Origin: Salinicola endophyticus
GTDB taxonomy: Bacteria; Pseudomonadota; Gammaproteobacteria; Pseudomonadales; Halomonadaceae
Assembly: GCF_003206575.1 (NCBI RefSeq)
Contig: NZ_PZJO01000001.1
Location: forward strand, 398,720-462,719
Length of the DNA: 64,000 nt
Direction: 5' to 3'
Below are positions 8,149 to 17,137 of the stretch, piece by piece; within the stretch, counting starts at the first letter, position 1, and each line of letters starts with the position of its first letter. The notes under the pieces are model-generated. The model was not told the origin of the DNA. It saw nothing but the letters and a program-made list of their open reading frames with translations, and did no database searches. Both the position numbers and the translations under genes were made by a program.

Positions 8149-9057
8149 ATGATGCGCTTCCCGATCCGTTCCACGACACCGACCCCGCACCGTTCCGGCG
8201 CACGCCTCGCCACCCTGGTGGGCGGCGCCCTGCTGGCCCTGGCCATGGCCACGCCGCCCTGGGCCATGGCAGCCGATCTGCCCGAGATCGAGAGCCGCGG
8301 CAGCATGAGCGTGGCCACCGAGGACAACTACGCCCCGTTCAACTACATCGAGAACGGCCAGCCGGTCGGCTTCAATGCCGACGTGCTGGTGGCGCTGCGC
8401 GAGTACGCCGACTTCGACGTCAAGCAGGACATCCTGCCCTGGACCGGCCTGCTGGCAGCGGTCTCCACCGGCCAGTACGACATGGCACTGACCGGCGCCT
8501 CGGTCTCCGACGAGCGCCTGCGCGTCTTCAACTACACCGCGCCCTACGCCTCCGCCCAGCACTTCGCGATCACCCGTGCCGGCGATGGCAGCATCAAGAG
8601 CGTGGCCGATCTGAGCGGCAAGACGCTGGGGGTCCAGGCCGGCAGCGTGCTGCTGTCACGCCTGCCCGAACTCGAGAAGATGCTCAAGGAGAGCGGCGGT
8701 GAGCTGGGCAAGGTGGTGCAGTACGAATCCTACCCGGAAGCCTTCGCCGACCTGGCCAACGGCCGGCTCGACTTCGTGATCGACTCGGCGGTACCGGTCA
8801 ACACCCTGGTGGCCTCCAAGCCGAACGTCTTCGCCAAGGGGCCGGCGGTATCCGGCCCGGGCTATGTCTCCTGGCCGATCCCCAAGTCGAGCCCCGAGCT
8901 GCTGGCCTACATGAATGGCTTCCTCGACCATCTGCGCGACAGCGGCCAGCTGGCAGCGCTGCAGGAGAAGTGGTTCGGCGAGAGCTTCCCGAACCTGCCC
9001 ACGGTGCCGCTGACCAGCGTCGAGCAGTTCCACGAGCTGCAGGCCAGCAGCCAGTAG
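8149..9057 (+). CDS. Polar amino-acid ABC transporter binding protein (family 3)
   Basis: A 302-residue periplasmic binding protein. The signal peptide ends near residue 42 (AMAADLPE) and is preceded by an unusually long N-region of about 20 residues. The mature part has family 3 hallmarks: a VATEDNYAPFNY ligand-pocket segment, GFNADVLVALREY, and a second lobe starting SVADLSGKTLGVQAGS. It is the first gene of a binding protein / permease / permease / ATPase operon behind a sigma-54 promoter. The precise amino-acid ligand is not evident. Confidence 0.88.
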   Translation: MMRFPIRSTTPTPHRSGARLATLVGGALLALAMATPPWAMAADLPEIESRGSMSVATEDNYAPFNYIENGQPVGFNADVLVALREYADFDVKQDILPWTGLLAAVSTGQYDMALTGASVSDERLRVFNYTAPYASAQHFAITRAGDGSIKSVADLSGKTLGVQAGSVLLSRLPELEKMLKESGGELGKVVQYESYPEAFADLANGRLDFVIDSAVPVNTLVASKPNVFAKGPAVSGPGYVSWPIPKSSPELLAYMNGFLDHLRDSGQLAALQEKWFGESFPNLPTVPLTSVEQFHELQASSQ

Positions 9058-9157
9058 CAGGTCACCGCGGCGGCGCCGCGAGCACCTCTCGTCGACCCGA
9101 GCGCGCCGCGGCCTGCCCGCGGTGCGCTGCCAGCGACCACTCTGTGGAGAGATCATC

Positions 9158-9799
9158 ATGAACGCCAGTGCCTGGCACATGCTGCTGGAGGGAGCCTGGA
9201 CCACGCTCTGGATCTCCGGCGTGTCCATCGCCATGGGGGTCACCGCCGGGCTGATCCTGGCGCTGATCCGACTCGCCAGGGTCCCGGTCATCGATCAGCT
9301 GCTGGTGCTCTACATCAGCCTGGCCCGTGCCACGCCCCTGGTCACGCTGGCGCTGTTCATCTTTCTCAGCGCCCCGACCTTCGGCCTTCAACTGGACCGC
9401 AACGTGGCGGGGATTCTAGCCCTCACCCTCAATACCACCGCGTTCAACGCCGAGATCTGGCGCAGCGCCTTTCGCAACTTCTCGCGCGAGCAGCGCGAGG
9501 CGGCGATGGCCACGGGCATGACGCCCTGGATCACCTTCCGCCGCATCATGCTGCCGCAGATGGTGATCACCAGCCTGCCCGGGCTGATCAACGAGATGTC
9601 GTTTCTGATCAAGGGCAGCCCGGCGATCGCGGTGATCGGCATCGTCGACCTGACCCGCGTCACCAACCGCATCTCCGCGGTCACCTATGAGCCGCTGCCG
9701 CCGATTCTGGTCGCCTGCGTGCTCTACATGGCGATCATCGGCGGCCTGGTATGGGCCCAGCGCGTTGCCGAACGCCGCGCCAACCGGCTCGCCGTCTAG
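9158..9799 (+). CDS. Amino-acid ABC transporter permease
   Basis: A 213-residue HisM/GlnP-type inner-membrane permease with about five transmembrane helices. It carries the EAA loop contacting the ATPase: EQREAAMATGMTPWITFRRIMLPQ at about residues 111-134, with the conserved EAA and G. The start at 9158 follows a GGAGAG ribosome site. It pairs with the permease encoded 22 bp downstream. Confidence 0.9.
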   Translation: MNASAWHMLLEGAWTTLWISGVSIAMGVTAGLILALIRLARVPVIDQLLVLYISLARATPLVTLALFIFLSAPTFGLQLDRNVAGILALTLNTTAFNAEIWRSAFRNFSREQREAAMATGMTPWITFRRIMLPQMVITSLPGLINEMSFLIKGSPAIAVIGIVDLTRVTNRISAVTYEPLPPILVACVLYMAIIGGLVWAQRVAERRANRLAV

Positions 9800-9821
9800 G
9801 GCATCGCGAGGAGAGAGTGTC

Positions 9822-10487
9822 ATGAGCAACTGGCAAATTCTGTGGCAGGCGCGGGATCAGTTCTGGTCCGGCTTTCTCAGCACCATGACGATCTTCGGCT
9901 GTGCGATCAGCGCCGCGTTCGTCATCGGCTGCGTCCTGCTCTATCTACTCGAGGGCAGCCGCCCTCGCCTGGCGGTACCACTGCGGGTGTTCATCGACGG
10001 CATGCGCATGCTGCCGTTTCTGATCCTGGCCTACCTGCTCTACTACGGCCTGCCAAGCTTCGGCATCCGGCTCGACGCCTGGTGGTCGGGCGTCGGCGCC
10101 CTGGCGGTCTACCACGGCTGCTATATCGCCGAGATCTTCCGCGGCAGCCGGCTGACCTTCCCGCCCGGCCAGATCGAAGCGGCGCAGGCCCACGGCTTCA
10201 CCCGCAGCAAGATGTTCCTGCGCCTGATCCTGCCGCAGATCGTCATGCAGACCCGCCCGCTGCTGGGCAATCAACTGATCTACGCGCTCAAGGACACGGC
10301 CTTTCTGGTCATCATCACCGTGCAGGAGCTGACGGCCGCGGCCAACAGCCTCTCCGGTACCTATTTCATTCCCACCGAAGCCTTCATCGTGGTGATCGGC
10401 TTTTACTGGGCGGTCAGCATCGTGATGGAAGTCATCGTCAAGCAGTGTGGGCGCTTCGGTAGCAGACGGGGGTTCGACAATGTCTGA
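9822..10487 (+). CDS. Amino-acid ABC transporter permease (second subunit)
   Basis: A 221-residue permease homologous to its neighbour, with the EAA loop IEAAQAHGFTRSKMFLRLIL and about five helices. The start at 9822 is preceded by GAGGAGAG. Its 3' end overlaps the ATPase start by eight bases, which indicates coupled translation within the importer operon. Confidence 0.9.
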   Translation: MSNWQILWQARDQFWSGFLSTMTIFGCAISAAFVIGCVLLYLLEGSRPRLAVPLRVFIDGMRMLPFLILAYLLYYGLPSFGIRLDAWWSGVGALAVYHGCYIAEIFRGSRLTFPPGQIEAAQAHGFTRSKMFLRLILPQIVMQTRPLLGNQLIYALKDTAFLVIITVQELTAAANSLSGTYFIPTEAFIVVIGFYWAVSIVMEVIVKQCGRFGSRRGFDNV

Positions 10488-11304
10488 TCTTCACGCCACG
10501 GCCGGCCGTCAGGCGACGCCCGAGCCGCCAGCGGCGGGCAATTCCCACGTGACTACGGCCGCGGTCTCGATCCGCAATCTATCCAAGAGCTTCGACGACG
10601 TCGAGGTGCTGCGCGACGTCAATCTGGAGGTCAAGCAGGGCGACGTCGTCACCATCCTGGGCTCCTCCGGTTCGGGCAAGTCGACGCTTCTGCGCTGCAT
10701 CAACTGGCTGGAACAGCCGGAGCGCGGCACCATTCACATCGCCGGGGAGCGCATCGGCATGAACGCCGACGGGCGCCCGATGTCGGTGAAGGCGCTGGCG
10801 CGGGTGCGCGCCAGGACCGGCATGGTGTTCCAGAGCTTCAACCTGTGGCCGCACCTCAACGTGCTGCACAACGTCACCGAGGCGCCGATCCACGTGCTCG
10901 GCCAGCCGCGCCAGGAAGCCGAGGCACGTGCCCGCGAGCTGCTCGACAAGGTCGGCATGTCGCACAAGCAGGATGCCTACCCCAACACCCTCTCCGGTGG
11001 CCAGAAGCAGCGCGTGGCGATCGCCCGTGCGCTGGCCATGCAGCCGGAGGTGATGCTGTTCGACGAGCCCACCTCGGCGCTCGACCCGGAGCTGGTAGGC
11101 GAGGTGCTGGGGGTGATCAAGGCGCTGTCGGCCGAGGGCTACACCATGGTCATCGTGACCCATGAAATGGCCTTCTCCCGCGCCGTCTCCGATCAGGTGG
11201 TGTTTCTCGAGAAGGGGCTGATCATCGAGCAGGCCGATCCCGAAACCTTCTTCACCCGGCCCCGCACCGAGCGCGTTCAGCGCTTTCTCGAACGCCACCA
11301 GTGA
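10480..11304 (+). CDS. Amino-acid ABC transporter ATP-binding protein
   Basis: A 274-residue GlnQ/HisP-type ATPase with Walker A GSSGSGKST, a Q-loop (VFQSFNLWPH), signature LSGGQ, Walker B VMLFDEPTS and the switch His in VTHEM. About 27 extra residues precede the conserved core. The first in-frame ATG inside the overlap with the permease (10480) is the likely start. It energises the importer encoded upstream. Confidence 0.93.
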   Translation: MSDLHATAGRQATPEPPAAGNSHVTTAAVSIRNLSKSFDDVEVLRDVNLEVKQGDVVTILGSSGSGKSTLLRCINWLEQPERGTIHIAGERIGMNADGRPMSVKALARVRARTGMVFQSFNLWPHLNVLHNVTEAPIHVLGQPRQEAEARARELLDKVGMSHKQDAYPNTLSGGQKQRVAIARALAMQPEVMLFDEPTSALDPELVGEVLGVIKALSAEGYTMVIVTHEMAFSRAVSDQVVFLEKGLIIEQADPETFFTRPRTERVQRFLERHQ

Positions 11305-11371
11305 CTGCTCGACAGCCACCCCTCGACGTGCCAACAATGGCAGGCAGTGCGACTGCCGGGGAGGCGCTGCC

Positions 11372-12334
11372 ATGGCAATGACGGTAACGGTGCTGGACGA
11401 CTATCAGGGCTGCTGCGGCTTTCTCGATGCCGTACGCGAACTCGACGGCTGCGACGTGCGCCTGGATATCGAGCACGCGCGGATCTCGCCGTCGGCGCTG
11501 GCGGCACGGCTGGCCGAGAGCGATGCGGTGATCCTGATCCGCGAACGCAGCGTGCTCACCCGCGAGGTGCTGGCGCAGCTGCCGCGGCTCAAGCTGGTGG
11601 TGCAGACCGGCCGCCTGGCGTCGGCGATCGACCTGGAGGCGTGCCGCGAGCTGGGAATCGCGGTGCGCGAGGGCTCCGGCTCGCCCATCGCCCCGGCCGA
11701 GCTGACCTGGCTGCTGATCATGGCCGGCTGCCGCCGGCTCGGCGGCTATCTGGCGCGCCAGGCCCAGGGCGAGTGGCAGCGCACCACCGAGCGCCTGGAG
11801 ACGGAGTCGCTGGGACATGCGCTCCACGGGCGTACCCTGGGCATCTGGGGGCTGGGCAAGATCGGTGGTCTGGTGGCCGGCTACGCCGCTGCCTTCGGCA
11901 TGCAGGTGGTGGCCCATGGGCGCGAATCGAGCGCCGGCCGCGCCTTCGAACTGGGTATCGCGTTCGAGCCCGATCGCCACGCCTTTCTCGCCCGCTGCGA
12001 CGTGGTCACACTGCATCTCAGGCTCAACGATGACACCCGCGGCATGATCACCGCACGCGAGCTGGCCGCCATGCGCGCCGACGCGCTGCTGGTCAACACC
12101 AGCCGCGCCGAACTGATCCGCGACGGTGCCCTGCTCGACGCCCTCGATGCCGGACGCCCGGGGAGCGCGGCACTGGACGTGTTCGAGCAGGAGCCGGAGG
12201 GCGCCCGCGCCTATCAGGCGCATCCACGGGTACTGGCGACGCCACATATCGGCTTCGTCGAGAAGGATACCTACGAGCGCTACTTCGCCACTGCCTTCCA
12301 GCAGGTCAAGACGTTCTTCGACGCCGAGCGCTGA
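11372..12334 (+). CDS. D-isomer-specific 2-hydroxyacid dehydrogenase
   Basis: A 320-residue NAD(P)-dependent dehydrogenase of the SerA/LdhA type. It has the nucleotide-binding GLGKIGGLVAGYAAAFGM near residues 153-170, a substrate-domain VQTGR, the catalytic Arg in VNTSRAELI, the Glu in DVFEQEP and the catalytic His in ATPHIGF. It follows the ABC operon by 67 bp on the same strand and ends at a terminator, so it may be the last gene of that transcript. It would interconvert a 2-keto acid and a D-2-hydroxy acid; the exact substrate is unknown. Confidence 0.88.
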   Translation: MAMTVTVLDDYQGCCGFLDAVRELDGCDVRLDIEHARISPSALAARLAESDAVILIRERSVLTREVLAQLPRLKLVVQTGRLASAIDLEACRELGIAVREGSGSPIAPAELTWLLIMAGCRRLGGYLARQAQGEWQRTTERLETESLGHALHGRTLGIWGLGKIGGLVAGYAAAFGMQVVAHGRESSAGRAFELGIAFEPDRHAFLARCDVVTLHLRLNDDTRGMITARELAAMRADALLVNTSRAELIRDGALLDALDAGRPGSAALDVFEQEPEGARAYQAHPRVLATPHIGFVEKDTYERYFATAFQQVKTFFDAER

Positions 12335-12348
12335 GCTAGAAACGCGAA

Positions 12349-12372
12349 GGGCCCGGTGAATACCGGGCCTCT
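12349..12372 (+). terminator. Terminator hairpin after the 2-hydroxyacid dehydrogenase
   Basis: GGCCCGGT (12350-12357), loop GAAT, ACCGGGCC (12362-12369), followed by a pyrimidine-rich CTCTCTTAGTTTTCC. The stem is strong and lies 15 bp after the stop codon. Confidence 0.7.
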
Positions 12373-12414
12373 CTCTTAGTTTTCCTGGACTCCCTGGTTC
12401 TCCTGGCGGCACCC

Positions 12415-12588
12415 AGAGGGTGTTTACAAATTCGGCGAGCGAAGGCCAGACCGGGGCGCGTAGCTAAGGCAAAATCGGTCGAGAAAGCGGAGTTTACACG
12501 GGGTAAATGAGCATTTTGACCGGGCTCGCGTACGAGGCCGATTTTAACGCCGTATTGCCGAGCGCAGGCATTTTGTAAGCACTCTCTC
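12415..12588. repeat. MITE/REP-like intergenic element with terminal inverted repeats
   Basis: The left end AGAGGGTGTTTACAAA (12415-12430) and the reverse complement of the right end (12573-12588) agree at 14 of 16 bases. An internal hairpin TTTAC-ACGGG-GTAAA lies at 12493-12507. The right 55 bp (12534-12588) recurs at 37156-37210 with 50 of 55 bases identical. The element encodes nothing, is about 174 bp long and abuts the stop codon of the glutathione transferase gene. It looks like a non-autonomous, dispersed element. Confidence 0.7.
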
Positions 12589-13273
12589 AGCGCCCGAACA
12601 AGTACCCGCGCGCCTCGTCGGTCATCGCCACATCGTTGTCCGGATTGACCTCCACCGCCCGGGCATAGGCCCGATTCACCGCGTCGCGCCGCTGGATCTG
12701 CTCGAACCAGCGCTGCAGCGCGGGGAAGTCGTCCAGCTCCTGGCCCTGCTTCTCATAGGAGCGAATCCATGGCCAGATCGCCATGTCGGCGATCGAGTAG
12801 TCGTCACCGGCGACGAAGTCGTTGTCCTCCAGCTGGCGGTCGAGCACGCCATAGAGCCGCGCGGTCTCCTTGGTGTAACGCTCGATCGCATACTCGATCT
12901 TGCGCGGCGCGTAGTGGCGAAAGTGATGGTTCTGCCCCGCCATCGGCCCCAGCCCGCCCACCTGCCAGTGCAGCCACTGCAGCACGCGGTAGCGCTGGCG
13001 CCCGCTCTTGGGCAAGAACTTGCCGCTCTTGTCGGCGAGATACTCGAGGATCGCGCCGGACTCGAACAGCGCCAACGGCTGGCCGCCGTCGATCGGCGCG
13101 CGGTCGACGATCGCCGGGATGCGGTTGTTGGGCGAGATCTCCAGAAACTCGGCGCTGAACTGCTCACCCTTGGCGATATCGATCGGCCGAATGCGGTAGT
13201 CGAGCCCGGCCTCCTCGAGACACAGGGTGATCTTGTGCCCATTGGGGGTGGTCCAGTAGTACAGATCGATCAT
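12587..13273 (-). CDS. YfcG/YghU-type glutathione S-transferase
   Basis: A 228-residue protein with a thioredoxin-fold N-domain starting MIDLYYWTTPNGHK. The TxPNGxK motif is diagnostic of the nu-class enzymes YfcG/YghU of E. coli, which act as glutathione-dependent disulfide-bond oxidoreductases. The cis-proline segment SPNNRIPAIVD and FESGAILEYLA follow, then an all-helical C-domain. ATG 13273 is chosen over the upstream ATG at 13435, which would add unrelated sequence overlapping the next gene. It is 52 bp downstream of a second glutathione transferase, probably in one transcript. Confidence 0.9.
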   Translation of the reverse strand: MIDLYYWTTPNGHKITLCLEEAGLDYRIRPIDIAKGEQFSAEFLEISPNNRIPAIVDRAPIDGGQPLALFESGAILEYLADKSGKFLPKSGRQRYRVLQWLHWQVGGLGPMAGQNHHFRHYAPRKIEYAIERYTKETARLYGVLDRQLEDNDFVAGDDYSIADMAIWPWIRSYEKQGQELDDFPALQRWFEQIQRRDAVNRAYARAVEVNPDNDVAMTDEARGYLFGR

Positions 13274-13325
13274 GGCCTGCTCCTGTCGCCGCTGGCGACG
13301 CGAGATCGCGCCGCCGCTATCGAAC

Positions 13326-14039
13326 TCACACGTTCTGGTACGCCCCTTCGACATCGACGAGACGGGTGGCGTTGCGGCCCAGCCCGTCGTAGAGATCGAG
13401 CATACGCTGATACCAGGCATAGACCGGGTCGGCATTGGAGATCAGATCGGCCCCCGAGCAGACCCGCGCCCACATGAACATGCCCACCACCAGATAGTCG
13501 GCGGCCCCCGGCGCTTCACCGTCGAGGAACTCGCTCTCGTCGAGGCGCCCGCGCATCGGCTCCAGGGCGCGGTCGAGCATGGTCAGGCCCTGGCTCGGCG
13601 AGTGCATCTCTTCCAGGGTGCGGCCGAAAGCCTTCTCGCGCGAGGTGCGGAAGTAGTCGCGGTCGTCCGGGTGAATGGTGTTGAAGACATCCATCAGGAT
13701 GGTGCGCACGATCCCGGGGGCCAGCGAGCGCTCGCTGTAGAACTTGAAGAAACGCGCGCGCTCCGCCGCGGCGCCCTCGCCCAGCAGCGGCCGCTCGGGA
13801 TAGGCGCGATCCAGATAGCGCAGGATCTCGTAGCTGTCGACGACGGTCTCCTCGCCATCGACCAGCACCGGCACGCGCCCTTGGCCGGAGAAGGCGAGCG
13901 CCTCCTTGTCGGTGAACTTCCAGGGCACGAAGTCACACGCCAACCCTTTGTGGGCCAGGGCGAACTTGACGCGCCAGCAGTAGGGCGAGAACCGCAGCCG
14001 CTCATCGCGACCGCGAAGATCGAACATCTTAAGCGCCAT
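13326..14039 (-). CDS. Glutathione S-transferase, beta-etherase (LigE)-like
   Basis: A 237-residue glutathione transferase. The N-terminal FSPYCWRVKFALAHKGL and GRVPVLVDGEETVVDSYEILRYLD segments are those of the LigE/beta-etherase-like group (SPYCWR active-site loop). ATG 14039 is preceded by a good GAGGAG site; the longer frame from 14069 is less likely. It leads a two-gene unit with the YfcG-type enzyme and is divergent from the molybdopterin oxidoreductase. The natural substrate is unknown; ether cleavage should not be assumed. Confidence 0.85.
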   Translation of the reverse strand: MALKMFDLRGRDERLRFSPYCWRVKFALAHKGLACDFVPWKFTDKEALAFSGQGRVPVLVDGEETVVDSYEILRYLDRAYPERPLLGEGAAAERARFFKFYSERSLAPGIVRTILMDVFNTIHPDDRDYFRTSREKAFGRTLEEMHSPSQGLTMLDRALEPMRGRLDESEFLDGEAPGAADYLVVGMFMWARVCSGADLISNADPVYAWYQRMLDLYDGLGRNATRLVDVEGAYQNV

Positions 14040-14309
14040 GACAGGCATCTCCTCGTGACGGGAAATCAATGTGACAAGAGGTCAATCGACGTGACTCAGC
14101 ATGTCCAAGGGGCCGATGGGCGTCAAACGGAAACTAGGCCCGCCCTGGTGCAATAGCGTCATGGACCAAGGCGGCTCGGGGCCAAGACCGAACTGGGCAA
14201 ACGCGAAAGCGTTGCCATACTGTAACGGGTAGCCGCCACGGCATGGGTTCGCGATTGACTTGGCAACGCTGTGGCGGCAGTTCGCAGGTCGATCAAGGAG
14301 ACCACGGTC

Positions 14310-16661
14310 ATGTCACATCAACTCAAGGATGATGAACTGCACGGCAAGCAGGGCGAGCACGATGCCCCGGGCGGCGGCTGGCAATCGGTGCAGGCCACGG
14401 AGACCCATTTTCTGCGCGAGAAGGTGCCGTTCAAGGGCAACTCGCTGATGCTCAAGATCAACCAGCCGGATGGCGGCTTCGAGTGCCCCAGCTGCGCCTG
14501 GCCCAATCCCAAGAAGCCCGGCCCGCTGGAGTTCTGCGAGAACGGCGCCAAGGCGGTGGCGTGGGAAGCGACCGCGGCCCGCACCACTCCGGAGTTCTTC
14601 GCCCAGCACAGCGTGAGCGAACTGCTCGCCTGGTCGGATCACGCGTTGGAGAAGCAGGGTCGGCTGACGCACCCGCTGCGCTACAACCCTACCACCGACA
14701 AGTACGATCCCATCGACTGGGAGACCGCCTATCGCGAGATCGGCGAGCGCATCCAGACCTACGACCCGACCCGGGTCGAGCTCTACACCTCCGGGCGCAC
14801 CTCCAACGAGGCCGCCTTTCTGTGGCAGCTCTACGGCCGCATGATCGGCACCCACAATTTTCCCGACTGCTCCAACATGTGCCACGAGACCACCACGGTG
14901 GCGTTGCCGCAGAGCATCGGCGTGGGCAAGGCGACCACGGTGCTGGAGGATTTCGAGCACGCCGACTGCATCTTCCTGTTCGGCCAGAACGCCGGTACCA
15001 ACAGCCCGCGCATGATGGGCCTGCTGCACGAGGCGCGCCTGCGCGGCGCCGAGGTGATCACCTTCAACCCACTGCGCGAGCGGGCGCTGGTCAAGTTCGC
15101 CAATCCGCAGACGCCCAAGGACATGCTGACCAACCACGGCGTGCCGATCAGCAGCCAGTACCACCAGCTGCGCATCGGCGGTGATATCGCCGCCATCCAG
15201 GGCATCTGCAAGTACCTCATTGCCACCGACGACAACGCCCGTGACAACGGCGGCAAGCGGGTGATCGACCACGACTTCATCCACATGCACACCGATGGCT
15301 TCGAGGCCTTCGCCGAGCACTGCCGCCAGTTGCCCTGGGAACGCATCGAGCGCCACAGCGGGCTGACCCGCGCCGCCATCAGCGAGGCGGCGGAGGCGTG
15401 GATTCGGGCCGAGCGGGTGATCTGCTGCTGGGGCATGGGCATCACTCAGCACATGCGCGGCGGCGACAATATCCACCAGATCCTCAACCTGCTGCTGATG
15501 GGCGGCCATATCGGCCGGCGCGGCGCCGGCGCCTGCCCGGTGCGCGGCCACTCCAACGTCCAGGGCGACCGCACCGTGGGCATCTTCCACAAGTCCGGCG
15601 AAGCCTTCCTCTCGAAGCTGGACGAGCTCTTCGGCATCGAGTGCCGGCGCGAACATGGCCATGACGTGGCGCTCTGCTGCGAGGCGATCCTGCGCGATGA
15701 GGTCGACGCCTTCCTCGGCATGGGCGGCAACTTCTTCCGCGCCATCGCCGATCAGGCCCGGGTCTGCGCCCATGTCGAGAAGATCCCGCTCACCGTGCAG
15801 ATTGCGACCAAGCTCAACCGCAGCCATCTGATCCACGGCCAGGCCGCCTACCTGCTGCCGGCACTGGCGCGTACCGAGAAGGACGTCCAGGCCGGGGTCG
15901 AACAGACCATCACCATCGAGGATGGCATGTGTAACGTGCAGGGCTCCAAGGGCGCGCTGGAGCCGGCCTCCCAGCACCTGCGCTCGGAGATCGCGATCGT
16001 CGCCGGACTGGCGCGGGCGACCCTGGCGCCCAACCCCAAGGTCGACTGGGCGTGGCTGGCCGAGGACTACGCGCGCATCCGTGACAAGATCGAGGCGAGC
16101 CAGCCGGAGACCTTCTACGACTTCAACCAGCGGCTCGCCGCCGACGGCGTGTTCCATCTCGATATCGCCGCCCGCGACCGGGTGTGGAACACCGACTCCG
16201 GCAAGGCGCACTTCCTGTTCCCGCAGGATCACCTGACCGAGGACGAGTCCGAACCCGGCGATGCCCACTTCCAGTTGCTCTCGATCCGCGGCCACGATCA
16301 GTACAACACCACCATCTACTCCTATGACGACCGCTATCGCGACATCTACGGCACCCGCATGGTGCTGATGATGAACCCCCGCGATATCGAGAAGCACGGC
16401 TTCGAGGCGGGCAACAAGGTGACCCTGAGCGCGCTCAGCGACGACGGCATCGAGCGCACCGTCTCCGGCTTCAAGATCATCGCCTACGACCTGCCCGAGA
16501 ACTGTCTGGGCGCCTACTACCCCGAGGTCAACGACCTGATCCCGGTGGCCAACCGCGACACCGGCAGCAACACCCTGGCGGCCAAGTCGATTCCGGTGAA
16601 CGTGACGCTGATGTCGACCGAGCAGATCGAGGCCGATACCGGCCTGCTCGCCACCGGCTGA
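14310..16661 (+). CDS. FdhF/YdeP-family molybdopterin oxidoreductase
   Basis: A 783-residue member of the DMSO-reductase superfamily, closest to E. coli YdeP (759 aa, linked to acid resistance). An N-terminal Cys cluster (Cys59, Cys62, Cys76) could hold a 4Fe-4S cluster. TSGRTSNEAAFLWQLYGR and GQNAGTNSPRMM are cofactor-binding segments, and MCHETTT lies where catalytic formate dehydrogenases carry Cys or Sec. The C-terminal molydopterin dinucleotide-binding domain begins near FQLLSIRGHDQYNT. AAGGAG nine bases upstream fixes the start. No electron-transfer partner or fdhD is adjacent, so the reaction is unassigned. Confidence 0.87.
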   Translation: MSHQLKDDELHGKQGEHDAPGGGWQSVQATETHFLREKVPFKGNSLMLKINQPDGGFECPSCAWPNPKKPGPLEFCENGAKAVAWEATAARTTPEFFAQHSVSELLAWSDHALEKQGRLTHPLRYNPTTDKYDPIDWETAYREIGERIQTYDPTRVELYTSGRTSNEAAFLWQLYGRMIGTHNFPDCSNMCHETTTVALPQSIGVGKATTVLEDFEHADCIFLFGQNAGTNSPRMMGLLHEARLRGAEVITFNPLRERALVKFANPQTPKDMLTNHGVPISSQYHQLRIGGDIAAIQGICKYLIATDDNARDNGGKRVIDHDFIHMHTDGFEAFAEHCRQLPWERIERHSGLTRAAISEAAEAWIRAERVICCWGMGITQHMRGGDNIHQILNLLLMGGHIGRRGAGACPVRGHSNVQGDRTVGIFHKSGEAFLSKLDELFGIECRREHGHDVALCCEAILRDEVDAFLGMGGNFFRAIADQARVCAHVEKIPLTVQIATKLNRSHLIHGQAAYLLPALARTEKDVQAGVEQTITIEDGMCNVQGSKGALEPASQHLRSEIAIVAGLARATLAPNPKVDWAWLAEDYARIRDKIEASQPETFYDFNQRLAADGVFHLDIAARDRVWNTDSGKAHFLFPQDHLTEDESEPGDAHFQLLSIRGHDQYNTTIYSYDDRYRDIYGTRMVLMMNPRDIEKHGFEAGNKVTLSALSDDGIERTVSGFKIIAYDLPENCLGAYYPEVNDLIPVANRDTGSNTLAAKSIPVNVTLMSTEQIEADTGLLATG

Positions 16662-16729
16662 GAGACCACCGGCAGCGCCCGAGACGTACGACTCGTTGGA
16701 CACGCCATCGGCATGATGCGCAAGGACAG

Positions 16730-16760
16730 AGGCGCCGGGGGGATTCCCCGGCGCCTTTTT
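16730..16760 (+). terminator. Rho-independent terminator
   Basis: AGGCGCCGGGG (16730-16740), short loop, CCCCGGCGCCT (16746-16756) and a run of five T. It ends the molybdopterin oxidoreductase transcript. Confidence 0.92.
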
Positions 16761-17137
16761 AGGTCTCTGCAGGCCGGCGGCCATGGACATCCGCGCCGTC
16801 CATTAGTCGCATCCTCGATACCCCGGCGGCCCCGGGATGCGCCCCGGCACCCCCATGCAAGCCTTGCGGCGTGAGGCCTGCGGGGAACACACCCCACGAA
16901 CCACTCTGGTCTGACCACTTATCCACGGATGGCGCCCACCCGGCGGGCTGGCTATCGTGCCGGCATCCGTCCCTGCCACGCGGCAGGGACGGAGGACGGG
17001 CGGGCGAGGCAGCGGAGGACGAGGTGTTCCCGGTGCTCACACGCGGATCAAGAACACGATCGCGAAGACCGCTCGCCCCTGAAAACCACGCTTCCGAACA
17101 ACCACGCTCTCATAAAAATCACACAAGGGCTTTCGCT
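16761..17137 (+). promoter_or_regulatory. lldP upstream region with a GntR-type operator
   Basis: This gap has no supported gene. It contains the palindrome TGGTCTGACCA at 16907-16917, which is identical to the site before glcD. An open frame joined to lldP begins at 16871 but encodes non-conserved, arginine-rich sequence and is rejected as coding. Confidence 0.6.
16907..16917. promoter_or_regulatory. FadR/GntR-type operator (LldR/GlcC-like) before lldP
   Basis: TGGTCTGACCA fits the TNGTNNNACNA palindrome of FCD-type GntR regulators such as LldR, PdhR and GlcC. An identical site lies at 18878-18888 before glcD, so one regulator could control permease and glycolate oxidase together. No such regulator gene is adjacent. 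Confidence 0.65.

Noticed and set aside
14313-16790. 825-codon open frame antisense to the molybdopterin oxidoreductase
   Set aside because: It is a shadow of codon bias in high-GC DNA. The forward frame has clear cofactor-binding motifs and a ribosome site.
16871-17137. 89-residue N-terminal extension of LldP
   Set aside because: Arginine-rich, not membrane-like, spans the operator and lacks a ribosome site at its start.
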